Below, piece by piece: positions 12,031 through 23,038 of a DNA stretch of 64,000 nt (position 1 is the first letter of the stretch; each line of letters starts with the position of its first letter). This DNA is from Congeria kusceri (taxonomy: Eukaryota; Mollusca; Bivalvia; Myida; Dreissenidae): positions 3,801,701-3,865,700 of the forward strand of contig CM051026.1 of NCBI GenBank assembly GCA_027627225.1. Reading direction: 5' to 3'. The translations under genes were made by a program, and so were the position numbers. A model generated the notes under the pieces. It was not told where the DNA came from and did no database searches. It worked only from the letters and a program-made list of their open reading frames with translations.

Positions 12031-13090
12031 TATACAGTTGAACGCTGCTTTTTCGGAGTCATGATTCGGACCAACAAATACAGTTCGAAATAGGAATATT
12101 CGAAATAGCGATGTTCCAACCTCCACACAGAGATTTGTCTGGTTCCCAGAAGCATAGCTCTAATCAAATCCCTGCGTAAACATGTGATAATGCACCTATC
12201 AATATTTTTTCCAAGGAGGGGGAAGCGGCATGCATATACGGGGCTTTAAACTGAAAGTCATTCCCGACAGGCGGGAATTTGACATGCCAAATGATTGCGG
12301 ATCCTAGGAAATATACTTTGTTTGGAGTTTAGATCCCTGTTAATATTGACCCCCGTGCCATTTGATACACCAATTAAGCATCTTGCGTTGAGGGGATTTA
12401 GACAAAAATGCTTGGCTTGATGTTTTTTACTTAGTTATTTTCATTTCCCTTTTTCATTGTTGATCGCAAACGATATATACAAGTACAACTACAAGAACAT
12501 TTTTTTATGTAGAAAATTGCAATGAGTTGCATTAAATAAGTAAACTTTAATACAAACACAAAATACTTTGAGATCAGGAAGGATTTTACTTGTGACAGCA
12601 GTGTTACTGTTAACTGATAGGGGAAGTAACCCCTGCGAGGAGTTCTCCATTGTAATAATACATTTTATGGTTGTGAAAATTGTTACTGTGGTTAAATAAC
12701 ACTGTGTGTATATATGTATATACGATGTTCACATGTATAATGAAGGTTCGTAAGTAACATTGTAACATTGTAAAGGTTGCCAATTTGTCAGCATTGTTGG
12801 TTTCTTCACAATTATAGCTCTACCGTATATCCACTAAACCAAGCGACCACAGCCAAGTCATCACACCTTTGATAGACAGCTTGGGCTATGTGCGACTTCA
12901 AAATAAACACGCAATGTTAGCTCGAAGAAGAGATGAATTGAAATCGGCAACTTTGAATAAATGATTGTTATTTTAGTAAAATAAAGAAGGAAAAAAATCA
13001 GGACTGAAAAAATAGTTTGAAATTGCATGAAATTGCGATTTATTCGAATTAACGGTGTTTAAAATAGCCGTGTTGAGCTGTTTGTATACT
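12031..13090. mobile_element. Possible TA-flanked DNA transposon
   Basis: TATACAGTTGAACGCTGCTT at the left resembles the reverse complement of the right side (ACAGCTCAACACGGCTATTT) with several mismatches and TA-rich flanks. Both arms contain ATTCGAA-type motifs (GTTCGAAATAGG left, TTATTCGAATTAACG right). The match is imperfect, and assignment to the Tc1/mariner group would be a guess. The interior has no long frame. Confidence 0.35.
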
Positions 13091-13139
13091 TAACTCAAAG
13101 TTTAGACAGTAATTGTTTCAAACGCCTGTATAAATATGC

Positions 13140-14150
13140 TATTTGATACAATGAATGGTGACTAGTTTAAGTTTCTGTTCAAGGGAAATAACCATTTTGG
13201 GTACCGGGGTAATTTAGCAGCAGGTACCCAGGTAATTAATTACTGCTCGTCTCAGACCTTATCAGGAAGTGCTCAGTGTATTGAAATTGTCTACATTTAT
13301 TGCAGTCTAATGATCTATGAAGTTGGTAATTTTGTATTTGGTGTATACATGTTCAATGTTTCTTTATTATTACATAGTGCCGATGACGCCAGTACATTTG
13401 AAGGGAACTTTGAAGGACCTCCCTGTGACGAGTGCATTGATGACTGCCAACGCATCCAAACTGCACCCAAGGTTTATTGAATATAAAAACCTAAATATGC
13501 GATATCTATCAGTATATTGGCATACTTTCCCATGGGTGGCAAAATCTTGTATTGCCTTACTTGTCTGTTTTTGACAAATGATTTTGCTGCTTGCCTGTAC
13601 TGTACAGTAATTATACATAATTTTTGGAAGACGTCTCTTGTCATGCTCTGGGACATGTTGGGCAATAGTTCTTATTATTTCGCCATATATTGCATCAATC
13701 TTCAATGTGGCATACAAAATATATGAAAATGGTCCCTTTAAAAGGCAGTCACATGCTACTTTATATATGTGCACCATATCTGGGACAAATATCTTTCTAT
13801 ATCTCTATTACAAGGTGACTAGCAATCCATGTCTGTGTTTATCATAGAAATGGTGACGCAGACAGATAAAGTTCAAAGTCGTTTGATTAGTTAGTATGTT
13901 CTAGATCTATATCATTCCAGATACATTTACTTGTGCACAGCCTTTCCCAAAACTAGGCAATCTTGCTCTGAAAAGCTCTTTGTGTGTCCCTAGTGTGTCA
14001 GGATTCACAATCCTGACAATTGTTTAGAGCAATAAAAAATCAAAAAAATCACAAAATGCCAACCTAAATCATTTCCATACCTTATTGCTTATATTAAAGA
14101 ATAGATTAATCCAGAAAAAAAAACAAATCAACTAGAAATTATCAGAAAGA
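13140..14150 (+). repeat. Paralogous segment B (EGF-exon unit)
   Basis: Upstream of the exon, 13140-13377 aligns with 16330-16541 of segment C (shared GGAAATAACCATTTTGGGTACC type run and TACTGAATT or TATTGAAATT type runs). Downstream, 13472-13625 aligns with copies A and C, and 13720-13900 aligns with 2085-2245 and 20220-20335. Compared with A, about 1.8 kb is missing in the middle, so B is the shortest copy and lacks both repeat insertions. Confidence 0.65.
13378..13471 (+). pseudogene. EGF-like exon, copy B (eroded)
   Basis: It is bounded by TTACATAG upstream and by CCCAAG followed by GTTTAT downstream, so both splice signals look usable. The encoded NFEGPPCDECIDDC core is retained. The first two cysteines seen in copy A are changed to serine and phenylalanine (aligned bases AGTACATTT against TGTACATGT), which would break EGF disulphide pairing. 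Either this copy is decaying, or copy A alone preserves the fold. Parent gene unknown. Confidence 0.4.
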
Positions 14151-14590
14151 AACATTAACAGTCTTTTTGTCAGTAAACAATGGCTGGGTTACAAAATAAT
14201 TTCACATAAACATTTTATTACTATATCCCTACAAATTCTAACTCAGTCTTTGGTCTCAACTTTTATCTAATAGTACTACCAAAACATTGTAAGAGACATT
14301 TTTATGTGGTAATCTTTAAATACAGGATATTGATTCTATAGTAACTACATTTGAAATATTGCGAGAGCAATTAATACATGCTATCCAATATACCAATCGA
14401 TGGGAGACTGGTACATACATACTGGTACATATGTATTGAAGTGAAGTCTGTAGGAATAGAATTTGGATACGTTCCTTTGTTGTCTATTAAGGTTCATGAT
14501 AAGCAGGTAATTAAAAGGTATCATTTAATAAACAACAATCTGTTGCATTTTTTTGTCAGCTTTAACAAGGCTGTTACCATTTGTTGAATG

Positions 14591-14706
14591 GTGTTGAAGT
14601 CCATAAATGACTACCAGGAGCATCAGAACCATGTCATCATCAACGCCACCCAGTGTGCCCTGGCAACCACCCTGAATGGAGCCTCATTTACCAGCCGTGG
14701 CATGTA
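14591..14706 (+). CDS. Short coding-like stretch, unidentified
   Basis: An open frame starting ATGGTGTTGAAG encodes 38 residues of mixed composition (KSINDYQEHQNHV, then TTLNGASF) ending at TAG. Base composition is clearly less AT-rich than its surroundings, as in real exons. No convincing acceptor lies upstream. It may be an exon remnant of the same gene as the EGF-like exon and the 20973 candidate, but nothing proves the link. Confidence 0.25.
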
Positions 14707-14929
14707 GCGTTTAGAAGATATCTCATGGTACGTATAAGGTATGCAATCTGTGCTTCGGTTGTAAATTCTATTTGCTTCATATTGTGTTCTGTACACACGC
14801 TGAGAAGAAATGCGTTATTGCCTCCATAAAATCCCGAAGCAGAAGAGTCCGATATATAATATAATATTCACTTATACATTTTGTACACAAAGGTCATACG
14901 TTTTCAAAATGCTATGTTTTATTTTTGTT

Positions 14930-16278
14930 TTTATGCCCCACTTCTGTCGGTCGGTAGGTCTGTTCGTAGACCATTTAGTTTCCGCACGATATCTTGAGAA
15001 TGCTTTGACCTACGATCATGAAAGTTGGTACGCTGGTTACTTGGGAGGAAAGGAAGAACCCTATAAAATTGAGGTCAACAGGTCAAAGATCAAGGTCACT
15101 GTTACTAAAAATAGAAAAACGGTTTCCCGTCAATAACTTGAGAACGCCTTGAGATATTTAAACTTTACACATAGATACCTTACATCGAGGCCTAGCTTGG
15201 GATTGCATATGGGGTGGGTGTGGTTAAGACCAAGGTCATCGTTACTAAAAATAGAAAAACGATTTCCGCTGAATAACTTGAGAACGCATCAGGATATTTT
15301 AATGAAACTTCACACATAGATACCTTATATTGAGACCTTGCTTGGGATTGCATATGGGGTGGGTGGGGTCAAGGTCTAGGTCACCATTACTAAAAATAGA
15401 AAAACGGTTTCCGCTCAATAACTTGAGAATGCATTGAGATATTTTAATGAAACTTTATACATAGATACCATATATCAAGACCTCGCTTAGGATTGCATAT
15501 GGGGTATGTGGGGTCAAGGTCACCGTTACTAAAAATAGAAAAACGGTTTCTGCTCAATAACATGAGAACGCATCAAGATATTTGAATGAAACTACATACA
15601 TAGATACCGTATATTGAGACCTCGCTTGAGATTGCATATTGGGTTGGTGAGGTCATGGTCAAGGTCACCATTACTAAAAATAGAAAAACGGTCTCCGCTC
15701 AATAACTGAAGAACGCATCGAGATATTTTAATGAAAGTTCGTACATAGATACCTTATATTCAGACCTCGCTTGGGATTGCATAGGGGGTTGGTGGGGTCA
15801 AGGTCACAGTTACTAAAAAAAGAAAAAAAACGGTTTCAGCACAATAACTTGAGAACGCATCGAGATATTTTAATGAAACCTCATACATATGTACCTTATA
15901 TCGAGACATCGCTTTGGAATGCATATGGGGTGGGTGGGGTCAAGGTCATTGTTGTTAAAAATAGTAAAACGGTTTTCGTTCAATAACTTTAAAATGCATA
16001 GAGATATTTTAAAGAAACTTCATACATAGATACCTTATATTGAGACCTCTCTGGGATTTCAAATCAGGTGGGTGAGGTCAAGGTCACCATTACTAAAAAT
16101 AGAAAAACGGTTTCCGCTGAATAACTTAAGAACGTATTGAGATATTTTAATGAAATTTCATACATAGATAACATCGCTTGGGCTTGTATATTTAAAAAAA
16201 TATCTTAACAATTGCACATATATACAACTTGGCTGCAAGTCGGGGGGCATATATGTTTTACAAACATCTCTTGTTACA
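14930..16278. repeat. Array of eight ~140-bp units with a GGTCAAGGTCAC motif
   Basis: AATAACTTGAGAACGC-type motifs recur at 15132, 15272, 15417, 15556, 15701, 15843, 15982 and 16120, a spacing of 138-145 bp. The head (TTATGCCCCACTTCTGTCGG, then GTAGACCATTTAGTTTCC) and the tail (TTGGCTGCAAGTCGGGGGGC, then ACAAACATCTCTTGTTA) match the element at 34563-35138, which carries fewer internal units. So this is a bounded element with a variable internal array, not simple satellite. Confidence 0.8.
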
Positions 16279-16541
16279 TATAGATCTCCGTGTCATCTAT
16301 AGACACCAAAAACGCCAGTATAAATTCACAATTCAACACAATTAATGAACTGTTTCTGTGATGGGAAAATAACCATGTTGGGTACCCAGATAATTGCTAC
16401 AGTTCCCAGTTCAAAACAGGAAGCAGTGTACTGAATTCTACAGTTTATATGGTCAATCATTTAATGCAAATCTATGACAAATAGAGTTTGTACAAGCTTT
16501 TGAAAGTGGAGATTACAATATTTCTGTTACAGTTATTTCAG

Positions 16542-16625
16542 AGAGCTGAAGGCGACACCTGTACATGTGACTGGAACTTTGAAGGACCGTCCTGTGACAA
16601 GTTCTTTGATGACTGCCACCTGCAG
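16542..16625 (+). pseudogene. EGF-like exon, copy C (eroded)
   Basis: It follows TTATTTCAG and encodes DTCTCDWNFEGPSCDKFFDDC. The C-x-C pair is intact, but the cysteine of the CDEC motif is phenylalanine. Relative to copy A, about 17 bases spanning the exon end and donor are deleted after CACCTGCAG, so the exon would read through into former intron and stop in vector-less AT-rich sequence. It is likely non-functional. Confidence 0.4.
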
Positions 16626-16717
16626 TTTGTTGAATACGAAAAATATGCGATACGAGTATTTGCACATACTTTTCCAGGGTTGGTGAAATCTCATATTGCC
16701 TTACTTGTCTGTTTTTA

Positions 16718-19404
16718 GCTCCCTGAGCACAACGTGCTCATGGTGAGTTTTTATGATCGCCTTTTGTCTGTCGTGCGTCGTGTGTCAACATTTGCATTCA
16801 AAGAACATCTCCACCTAAACCACTGGACAGATTTTCACCAAACTTCACAGGAATGATCCTTGGGTCACCCTCTTTCAAAATTGATCAAATCGTTCCGGTC
16901 CGCTGCATATATAGGTCATAAGAGCTAAAAATAGATTTAAAAACTGAAAACTTTAAAAATTGTCTCTGAAACCATAAGGCTTGGAGCGTTCATATTTGAT
17001 ATGTGACATCCTCTAGTGGTCCTCTACAAAGATTGTTCAAACTGTGCCCTTGGGGTCAAAACTGGCCATGCCCTGGGGGTCACATTTTTTATATAGACTT
17101 TATAGCAAAATGACTTTAAAAATCTTCTCTGAAACCGCAAGGCCTAGAGGTTTCATATTTGGTACGTAACAATGTATAGTGGTCCTCTTCAAAGATTGTT
17201 CAAATAATGCCCCTGGGGTCAATACTGGCCACAACAGCAAAATGACTTTAAAAATCTTCTCCACTGAAACCGCAAGGCCAAGAGATTTCATATTTGGTAT
17301 GTAACATTGTATAGTGGTCCTCTACAAAGATTGTTCAAATGATGCCCCTGGGGTGAAAACTGGCCACACCCTGGGGGTCACATGGTTTATATAGACTTGA
17401 ATAGCAACATGACTTTAAAAATCTTCTTCTCTGAAACCGCAGGGCCCAGAGGTTTCATATTTGGTGCATAACATTGTATAGTTGTCCTCCACAAAGATTG
17501 TTCAAATGATGCCCTTGGGGTCAAAACTGGCCACACCCTGGGGCTCACATGGTTTATATAGACTTAAATAGCAAAATGACTTTAAAAATATTTTTCTGTT
17601 AAACTGCAAGGCCTAAATGTTTCATATTTGGAATGTAACATTGTATAGTGGTCCTCTACAATGATTGTTCAAGTGATGCAGCTGGGGTCAAACCTGGCCA
17701 ATCCGGGGGTCACATGGTTTATATAGACTTAAATAGCAAAATGACTTTAAAAAGCTTCTCTGAAACCGCAAGGCCCAGAGGTTTCATATTTGGTATGTAA
17801 CATTGTATAGTGGTCCTCTACAAATGATGCCCCTGGGGTCAAAACTGGCCACACCCCGTGGCTCACATGGTTTATAATGACTTAGATAGCAAAATGACTT
17901 TACAAATCTTCTCTGAAACCGCAAGGCCTAGAGGTTTCATATTTGGTATGTAAAATTGTATAGTTGTCCTCGATGAAGATTGTTCAAATGATGCCCCTTG
18001 GGTCAAAACTGGCCACACCCCGGGGTCACATGGTTTATATAGACTTGAATAGAAAAATGACTTTAAAAATCTTTTCATCTGAAACCGCAAGGCCCAGAGG
18101 TTTAATATTTGGTATGTAACATCGTATAGTGGTCCTCTACAAATATAGTTCAAATGATGCCCCTGGGGTGAAAACTGGCCACACTGGTTTATATAGACTT
18201 GAATATCAAAATGAATTTTAAAATCTTCTCTGAAACTGCAAGGCCCAGAGGTTTCATATTTTGTATGTAAAATTGTATAGTGGTCCTCTTCAAAAATTGT
18301 TCAAATGATGCCCCTGGGTTCAAAACTGGCTACACCCCGGGGGTCACATGGTCACAAACAATTTCTCCTGAACGTTCATGGCCTAGAGGTTTTCTATTTG
18401 CCGGTGGGGTCAAAGATGGGCACACCCAGGGGCTCATATGGTTTATATAGACGTTCATGGCAAAATGATTTAAGTGCTCTTCTCTCTTAAACCACAAGGC
18501 CCAGAGGTTTCATATTTGGTTAAAACATTATATTGGGACCTCGATTGGGATTGAATATGGGATGGATGGGGTCAAGGTCAAAGTCACTGTTACTAAAAAT
18601 AGAAAACGGTTTGCGCTCAATAACTTTAGAACGCATTGAGATAATTTAATGAAACTTAATTCAAAGATACCTTATATTGACACCTCGCACGGGATTGCAT
18701 ATGGGGTGGGATGGGTCAAGATCAAGGTCATTGTTACTTAAAAAACAAAACCGGTTTCAGCTCATTATCTTGAGAACGCATTGAGATATTTTAGTGAATT
18801 TTTATACATAAATACATTATTTTGAGACTTCAATTGGGATTGCATATGGGGTTGGTGGGGTCAAGGTAACCATTATTAAATTTAGAAAAATGGTTTCCGC
18901 TAAATATCTTGAGAAGCATTGCGCTATTTTAATGAAACTTAATTCATAAGTACCTTATATCAAGACATTACATGGGATTGCATATAGGGTGGGTGGGGTC
19001 AAGGTCACTGTTACTGAAAATAGAAAAACGGTTTCTGCTCAGTAACTTGAGAAAGCATTGCGATATTTTAATGAAACTTAATACACATATCTTATATCGT
19101 GACCTCACTTGGGTTTGCTTATGGGGTGGGTGGGGTCAAGATCACTGTTATTAAAAGTAGTAAAACGGCTTACGCTCAATAACTTAAGAACCCATTTAGA
19201 TGTTTTCATGAAACTTCATACGTAGATACTTTATATCAAGACCATGCTTTACATATGTGGTGGGTGGGGTCAAGGTCAAGGTCACTGTTACTAAAAATAG
19301 AAAAACAGTATTCGCTCAATAACTTGAAAACCTGTTGAGATATTTTAATGAAACTTCATACATAGATATCAGGTGACCAACCTAGGGCCATCGTGGCCCT
19401 CTTG
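16718..19404. repeat. Composite repeat insertion: ~160-bp array joined to ~140-bp array
   Basis: It opens AGCTCCCTGAGCACAACGTG and closes ACCTAGGGCCATCGTGGCCC then TCTTGTT. From about 17050 to 18520 it is a ~160-bp array (ATGACTTTAAAAATCTTCTC, GAAACCGCAAGGCC, GTATAGTGGTCCTC, CCCCTGGGGTCAAAACTGGC), about nine units. From about 18525 it switches abruptly to the ~140-bp GGTCAAGGTCAC family of 14.9-16.3 kb. Paralogues A and B are empty at this site. Short frames on either strand are by-products of the array. Confidence 0.75.
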
Positions 19405-20461
19405 TTGACCAATTATTGTTGCTGATTTTCTGTACTGTACACTATTTATATACATAAGTTTTGCAAGATTTCACTTGTCAGTACATGCTCTGGGATAATC
19501 TGGGCAATACGGACAATTGATTTTGCAATCTTTGCTTCTATTACTGTGAACGTTTTACAATCCCAGTGTGGGCTGATAATATTTCAATGAGGGTACAGTA
19601 AGATATAAATAAGGTTATCATTCACTCTATCAGGGCATCACATGAACAATCTCATGTATAAAAATCACCTGACAATGAGAGTAAAGGTTCAATGTAAGTA
19701 TCTCAGGACGTCTAGGATCATCATCCATAATTATCGTGAAAATGTTGGAGGTCATGTCAATGACGTAAAATATTTATCTCAAAGTTAGATAGTGATGATA
19801 CGCATTTAAAATCGTCAGCTGTGTCACATACTAAATATCGCAGACTCTGGACTGTGGTTGTCCATTTATCTGCATGAAATGAATTTTGTATGTCACCAGG
19901 CACGTGTAACAATAAAGGGCCAATACATGTTTTATTATTATGTATCATTCCATTGATAGATTTTGATTGAAAGATTCAGTTTTGTTGCTTTTGTCTAGCT
20001 ACAAAATGCGTAGCACATTGGGGCCACCTCATTATAATTTCACACAAAAAATCAGCACTGCGAACATTTTGCAATAATTGGTAAAGCAGACATAAAGACA
20101 ATATTTTTTAGTGATCCACATTGGTTGGTGATAGGTATTAGTAAGAAATTATAATGGTAACACATGCCTGGATGTTTAAAGTTTTATGTAACAAAAGAGC
20201 AATACAAAATTGATTAGTTAAATATGCAAAATGTCCCTTTAAATGACAGTAACGTAATGTTTCATTTATGTGTACCATTTTTGGGACAATTATCTTTCTG
20301 CATCTCTATCACGAGGTGAGTAACAATCCTTGTATGAGCCCGTATCATTGAAATGGGGATGGGTGACGGAGCTTGAAATTGTTTGATTATTGAATGTGTT
20401 CTTAAAACAGCATACTGATGGTATTTTGCATAAAAATAAGATACAATAACACAATAAAATT

Positions 20462-20915
20462 ATGTCCCCCATTAAAGATGGGGTTTGCTAATGTAGGTCG
20501 GCCTGTCTCGGTAAACCACTTTCATTTCCGCATGGCCAACAGCTTTCATCCGATGTTCACCAAACTTCATGAAAATGTTTGTGGGCTTAATACCAAAGCT
20601 TGATAATCAGCCAAATCACCTTATGAATTATCTAAAATTGGCCTTATTAACCGTTACAATTCTCAAAGTGCAACAGTTTTCATACGATCTTGACCAAACT
20701 TGATAAAAATGTTAGCAGTTATAATATCTTAGCCAAGTTTGATGATTGACCAAATTGACCCAGGAACTGCAGAGTTATGACCCTTGATTTATCTGAAATT
20801 GGCCTTTTTAGCAGTTTCCATTATTTATGTCCAACAGTTTTCATCAGATCTTTAGTCACCAAACTAAATATTTTAAATATTCATTTAAACCTAGAAGGGG
20901 CATAAACAGTTCTTG
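20462..20915. repeat. Dispersed repeat ending in CAGTTCTTGTTAC
   Basis: It starts at CCCCCATTAAAGATGGGGTT and carries degenerate 'CAACAGTTTTCATCCGATC', 'ACCAAACTTGATAAAAATG' and 'GAGTTATGACCCTTGATTT' motifs, two to three units. A related copy lies in intron 1 of the TRIM-like gene (23120-23572). Confidence 0.6.
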
Positions 20916-20972
20916 TTACATAAGATTGCTATGTTAGGAATCAAATTTCACCATATTTTCCATTGTTGCCAG

Positions 20973-21078
20973 GCTTTAGACACCGAAAAAGAGGCTGTGG
21001 ACACAATAATTACCATGGCAACATACAGACACATCATCAACGTTGATTACGCCCACGAGATGGTGAAAAAGGCCACAG
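20973..21078 (+). CDS. Orphan exon candidate, unidentified
   Basis: A polypyrimidine-bearing acceptor (TTTTCCATTGTTGCCAG) precedes the candidate and a strong donor (CACAG followed by GTAACT) ends it. Its 106 bases are open in the frame giving ALDTEKEAVDTII and HIINVDYAHEMVKKAT, amphipathic and probably helical, with phase 1 at the 3-prime end. The sequence is less AT-rich than its flanks. The family is not recognised. It could belong to the same gene as 21561-21690. Confidence 0.45.
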
Positions 21079-21560
21079 GTAACTGGTACTTAACATTATA
21101 AAACTGAATGTTTGACTGCCTTAACAGTCAGCATATCATAAGGACTATTTATGGCCTTGACATATACAGTAACATCAAATGTAGACATTACTTGTAGTAA
21201 ATATGTGTGCAGTATAAACCTGGCATGGTCGTGGAAAAAAGTCAGTGTATTAAGCAATTGTACATGATTTTAACGCAGAGTGGTAAATGTGTTAACAAAC
21301 AGTGTTAATGAATATATAAACCTGTATGTTAGATTGTATATCATTTATCTTCCTGCCAAAGTCTGCCTTCTGTTGCTTTACCACAACAATCGACCTGTTT
21401 AGTACTTACACTTTCAAAATAAAGCTTGATGAAGTCTTCACTTATATTATAATTATGAACACAACATCCATATGAGTGCCAGTATTATTCAGTTGCATAT
21501 TGCATATTCACGATTGATGTGCGCGGACAGATGGGCCTGCAGGTGATGAACAGAGGACAG

Positions 21561-21690
21561 ATTGGTCAACAAGGCACTCAAGTTCTGTAAGCAGCAGGAA
21601 CGGAACTCGAGCCAGACACTGGACCTGTACCGGCAGACCGTGGTTGGGATCGTTTTCAAGTGGAGGATTGCAACCCAAGGTCTTGCCAAG
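21561..21690 (+). CDS. Possible following exon, unidentified
   Basis: The end has a strong donor, GCCAAG followed by GTAAGA. In one frame it encodes NKALKFCKQQERNSSQ and LDLYRQTVVGIVFKW, which look protein-like. Starting after GATGAACAG, the phase fits the preceding candidate (20973-21078), but that acceptor has no pyrimidine tract, so the 5-prime boundary is doubtful. The whole frame has no stop before the donor. Function unknown. Confidence 0.35.
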
Positions 21691-21699
21691 GTAAGATAA

Positions 21700-22700
21700 C
21701 ATTGATATATACACACAGCCACTGCCAAAGTGACATGCCGTCCAAATGTAGAATGGTTGCAACAAACAAATTGATTGCTAACCTGATCTCATGTCAGTTA
21801 TTGTGGTCAGTCATTGTCTGGCGTCAGTTGGTCATCGTATGTCATTCATTGTCAACATTTTGCTTTAAACAACTTTTTCTCTGAAAACGCAGATGGAAGT
21901 TGAAAAAAAAAACTGGCATTTATTTTCAGATGCCTTTAAATGAAGTTGAACGTGACAGAAAACAGTTAGTAAAAAGGTAAAACCTTAAACAAAAGTTGCT
22001 GCCTTAGTTGATTGCCAACTTATTGAACGAATAATTGCATCCAACAGACTAAATTTGATCACGAGTCTAAGAGGGAATCGAGTTGGAATCAACATTTGAT
22101 ACTTACATGTACAGTGTGATGTCAGTTTGGGTCAGACCATTAATGTCTTTAAGACAGGAGTTGTCTCCCTATGGCTTTTATTATTGAAGATTGCAGAATA
22201 TTACCAGAGTTAATGAGGGGAATTTGTTTCACAAATGACTTTACAGAAAAATCAGACTAGTTTACTTTTTGAGGAACTGACAATTTTGATAAAATACTCT
22301 ATGTAGGAAATCATTCAATAGACATAAATATTGCTTAATCACCCCAAGAACTGCATAATCCGTACACTCTGTCTGATAATCATCTTTAAAGTAACCTTAT
22401 ATTAAACTACAAACCTTCTTTGTCCCAGTGTAAAGTTGAAAGTTATCAAATACTTAGTTGACCTAATACTCACGTGACAGTTCAAATAGTTACACTGTTT
22501 TCTGATATCAGACTATTGCACGCTATTTAAAGTTTATCTTGGTTTCTGTTCAGTTTGAATTATTTATTGCTGGATAATAGGCTCTAACATTTAATGTGTT
22601 TTTTTTCTGGAATATTAATCTTCATGTTTAGAGATACTGCAACATTAATATCTTACTTGAATTTAAGTCATAAATATTTTTTTGTTGCAAGTTAATTAGC
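21700..22700. other. AT-rich spacer upstream of the TRIM-like gene
   Basis: I see no exon or repeat of note. Just before the start codon, TATTTTTTTGTTGCAAG ending at 22691 resembles a 3-prime splice site, so part of the 5-prime UTR may lie on an upstream exon. No TATA box at a sensible distance was recognised. Confidence 0.4.
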
Positions 22701-22703
22701 AAA

Positions 22704-23038
22704 ATGGCGACGTTTTCTTTGTCTACGGTTGCTGAAGATTCTGATGCAGTTAAAGACTATTGTTGTTCAATCTGCAAAATACAGACTCTGGAGGTAGATG
22801 CAGAATTTTACTGTATAACATGTCTGAAGTTTTACTGTGGAAAATGTATTGACTATCATGGTCAGATGTTCAAAAATCATTCCCCGTATGGAAGGGAAAA
22901 CTTTAAGAGATGGCCAGTTTCCAAGAAGGTGGAGGATTTTTTACTCAAATGTGAAGTTCATGAAGATGAAAGGCTGGACATGTTCTGCAATGACCACAGT
23001 CAGTTGTGCTGCACTCATTGTGCTTTCCTTAACCACAG
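22704..23038 (+). CDS. TRIM-like gene, exon 1 (double B-box)
   Basis: B-box 1 ligands are visible as C21, C24, C37, C40, C45, C48, H52 and H59. B-box 2 ligands are C83, H86, C95, H98, C103, C106 and H111. The last expected histidine of B-box 2 appears replaced: after H111-R112 the next candidate is C114, encoded by exon 2. The donor is AACCACAG followed by GTATTT, splitting codon 112 (Arg) after two bases. A W70 and a lysine pair follow B-box 1 in the linker. Confidence 0.88.

Larger units (their letters stand above)
16330..20470 (+). repeat. Paralogous segment C, split by a 2.7-kb repeat insertion
   Basis: 16330-16717 and 19405-20470 together align with segments A and B. The continuous sequence in A at 170-235 and B at 13545-13605 is broken in C after CTGTTTTTA and resumes at GACCAATTATTGTTGCTGAT. 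The intervening 16718-19404 is repeat DNA. This gives an empty-site comparison that dates the insertion after the duplication. Confidence 0.7.

Noticed and set aside
13370..13777. 135-codon reverse-strand frame
   Set aside because: It overlies the EGF-like exon paralogue on the opposite strand, and the shared homology is to the forward exon.
16718..19404. Coding frames of 60-95 codons in both directions
   Set aside because: They follow the array period and contain the same shifted repeat peptide. No independent support.
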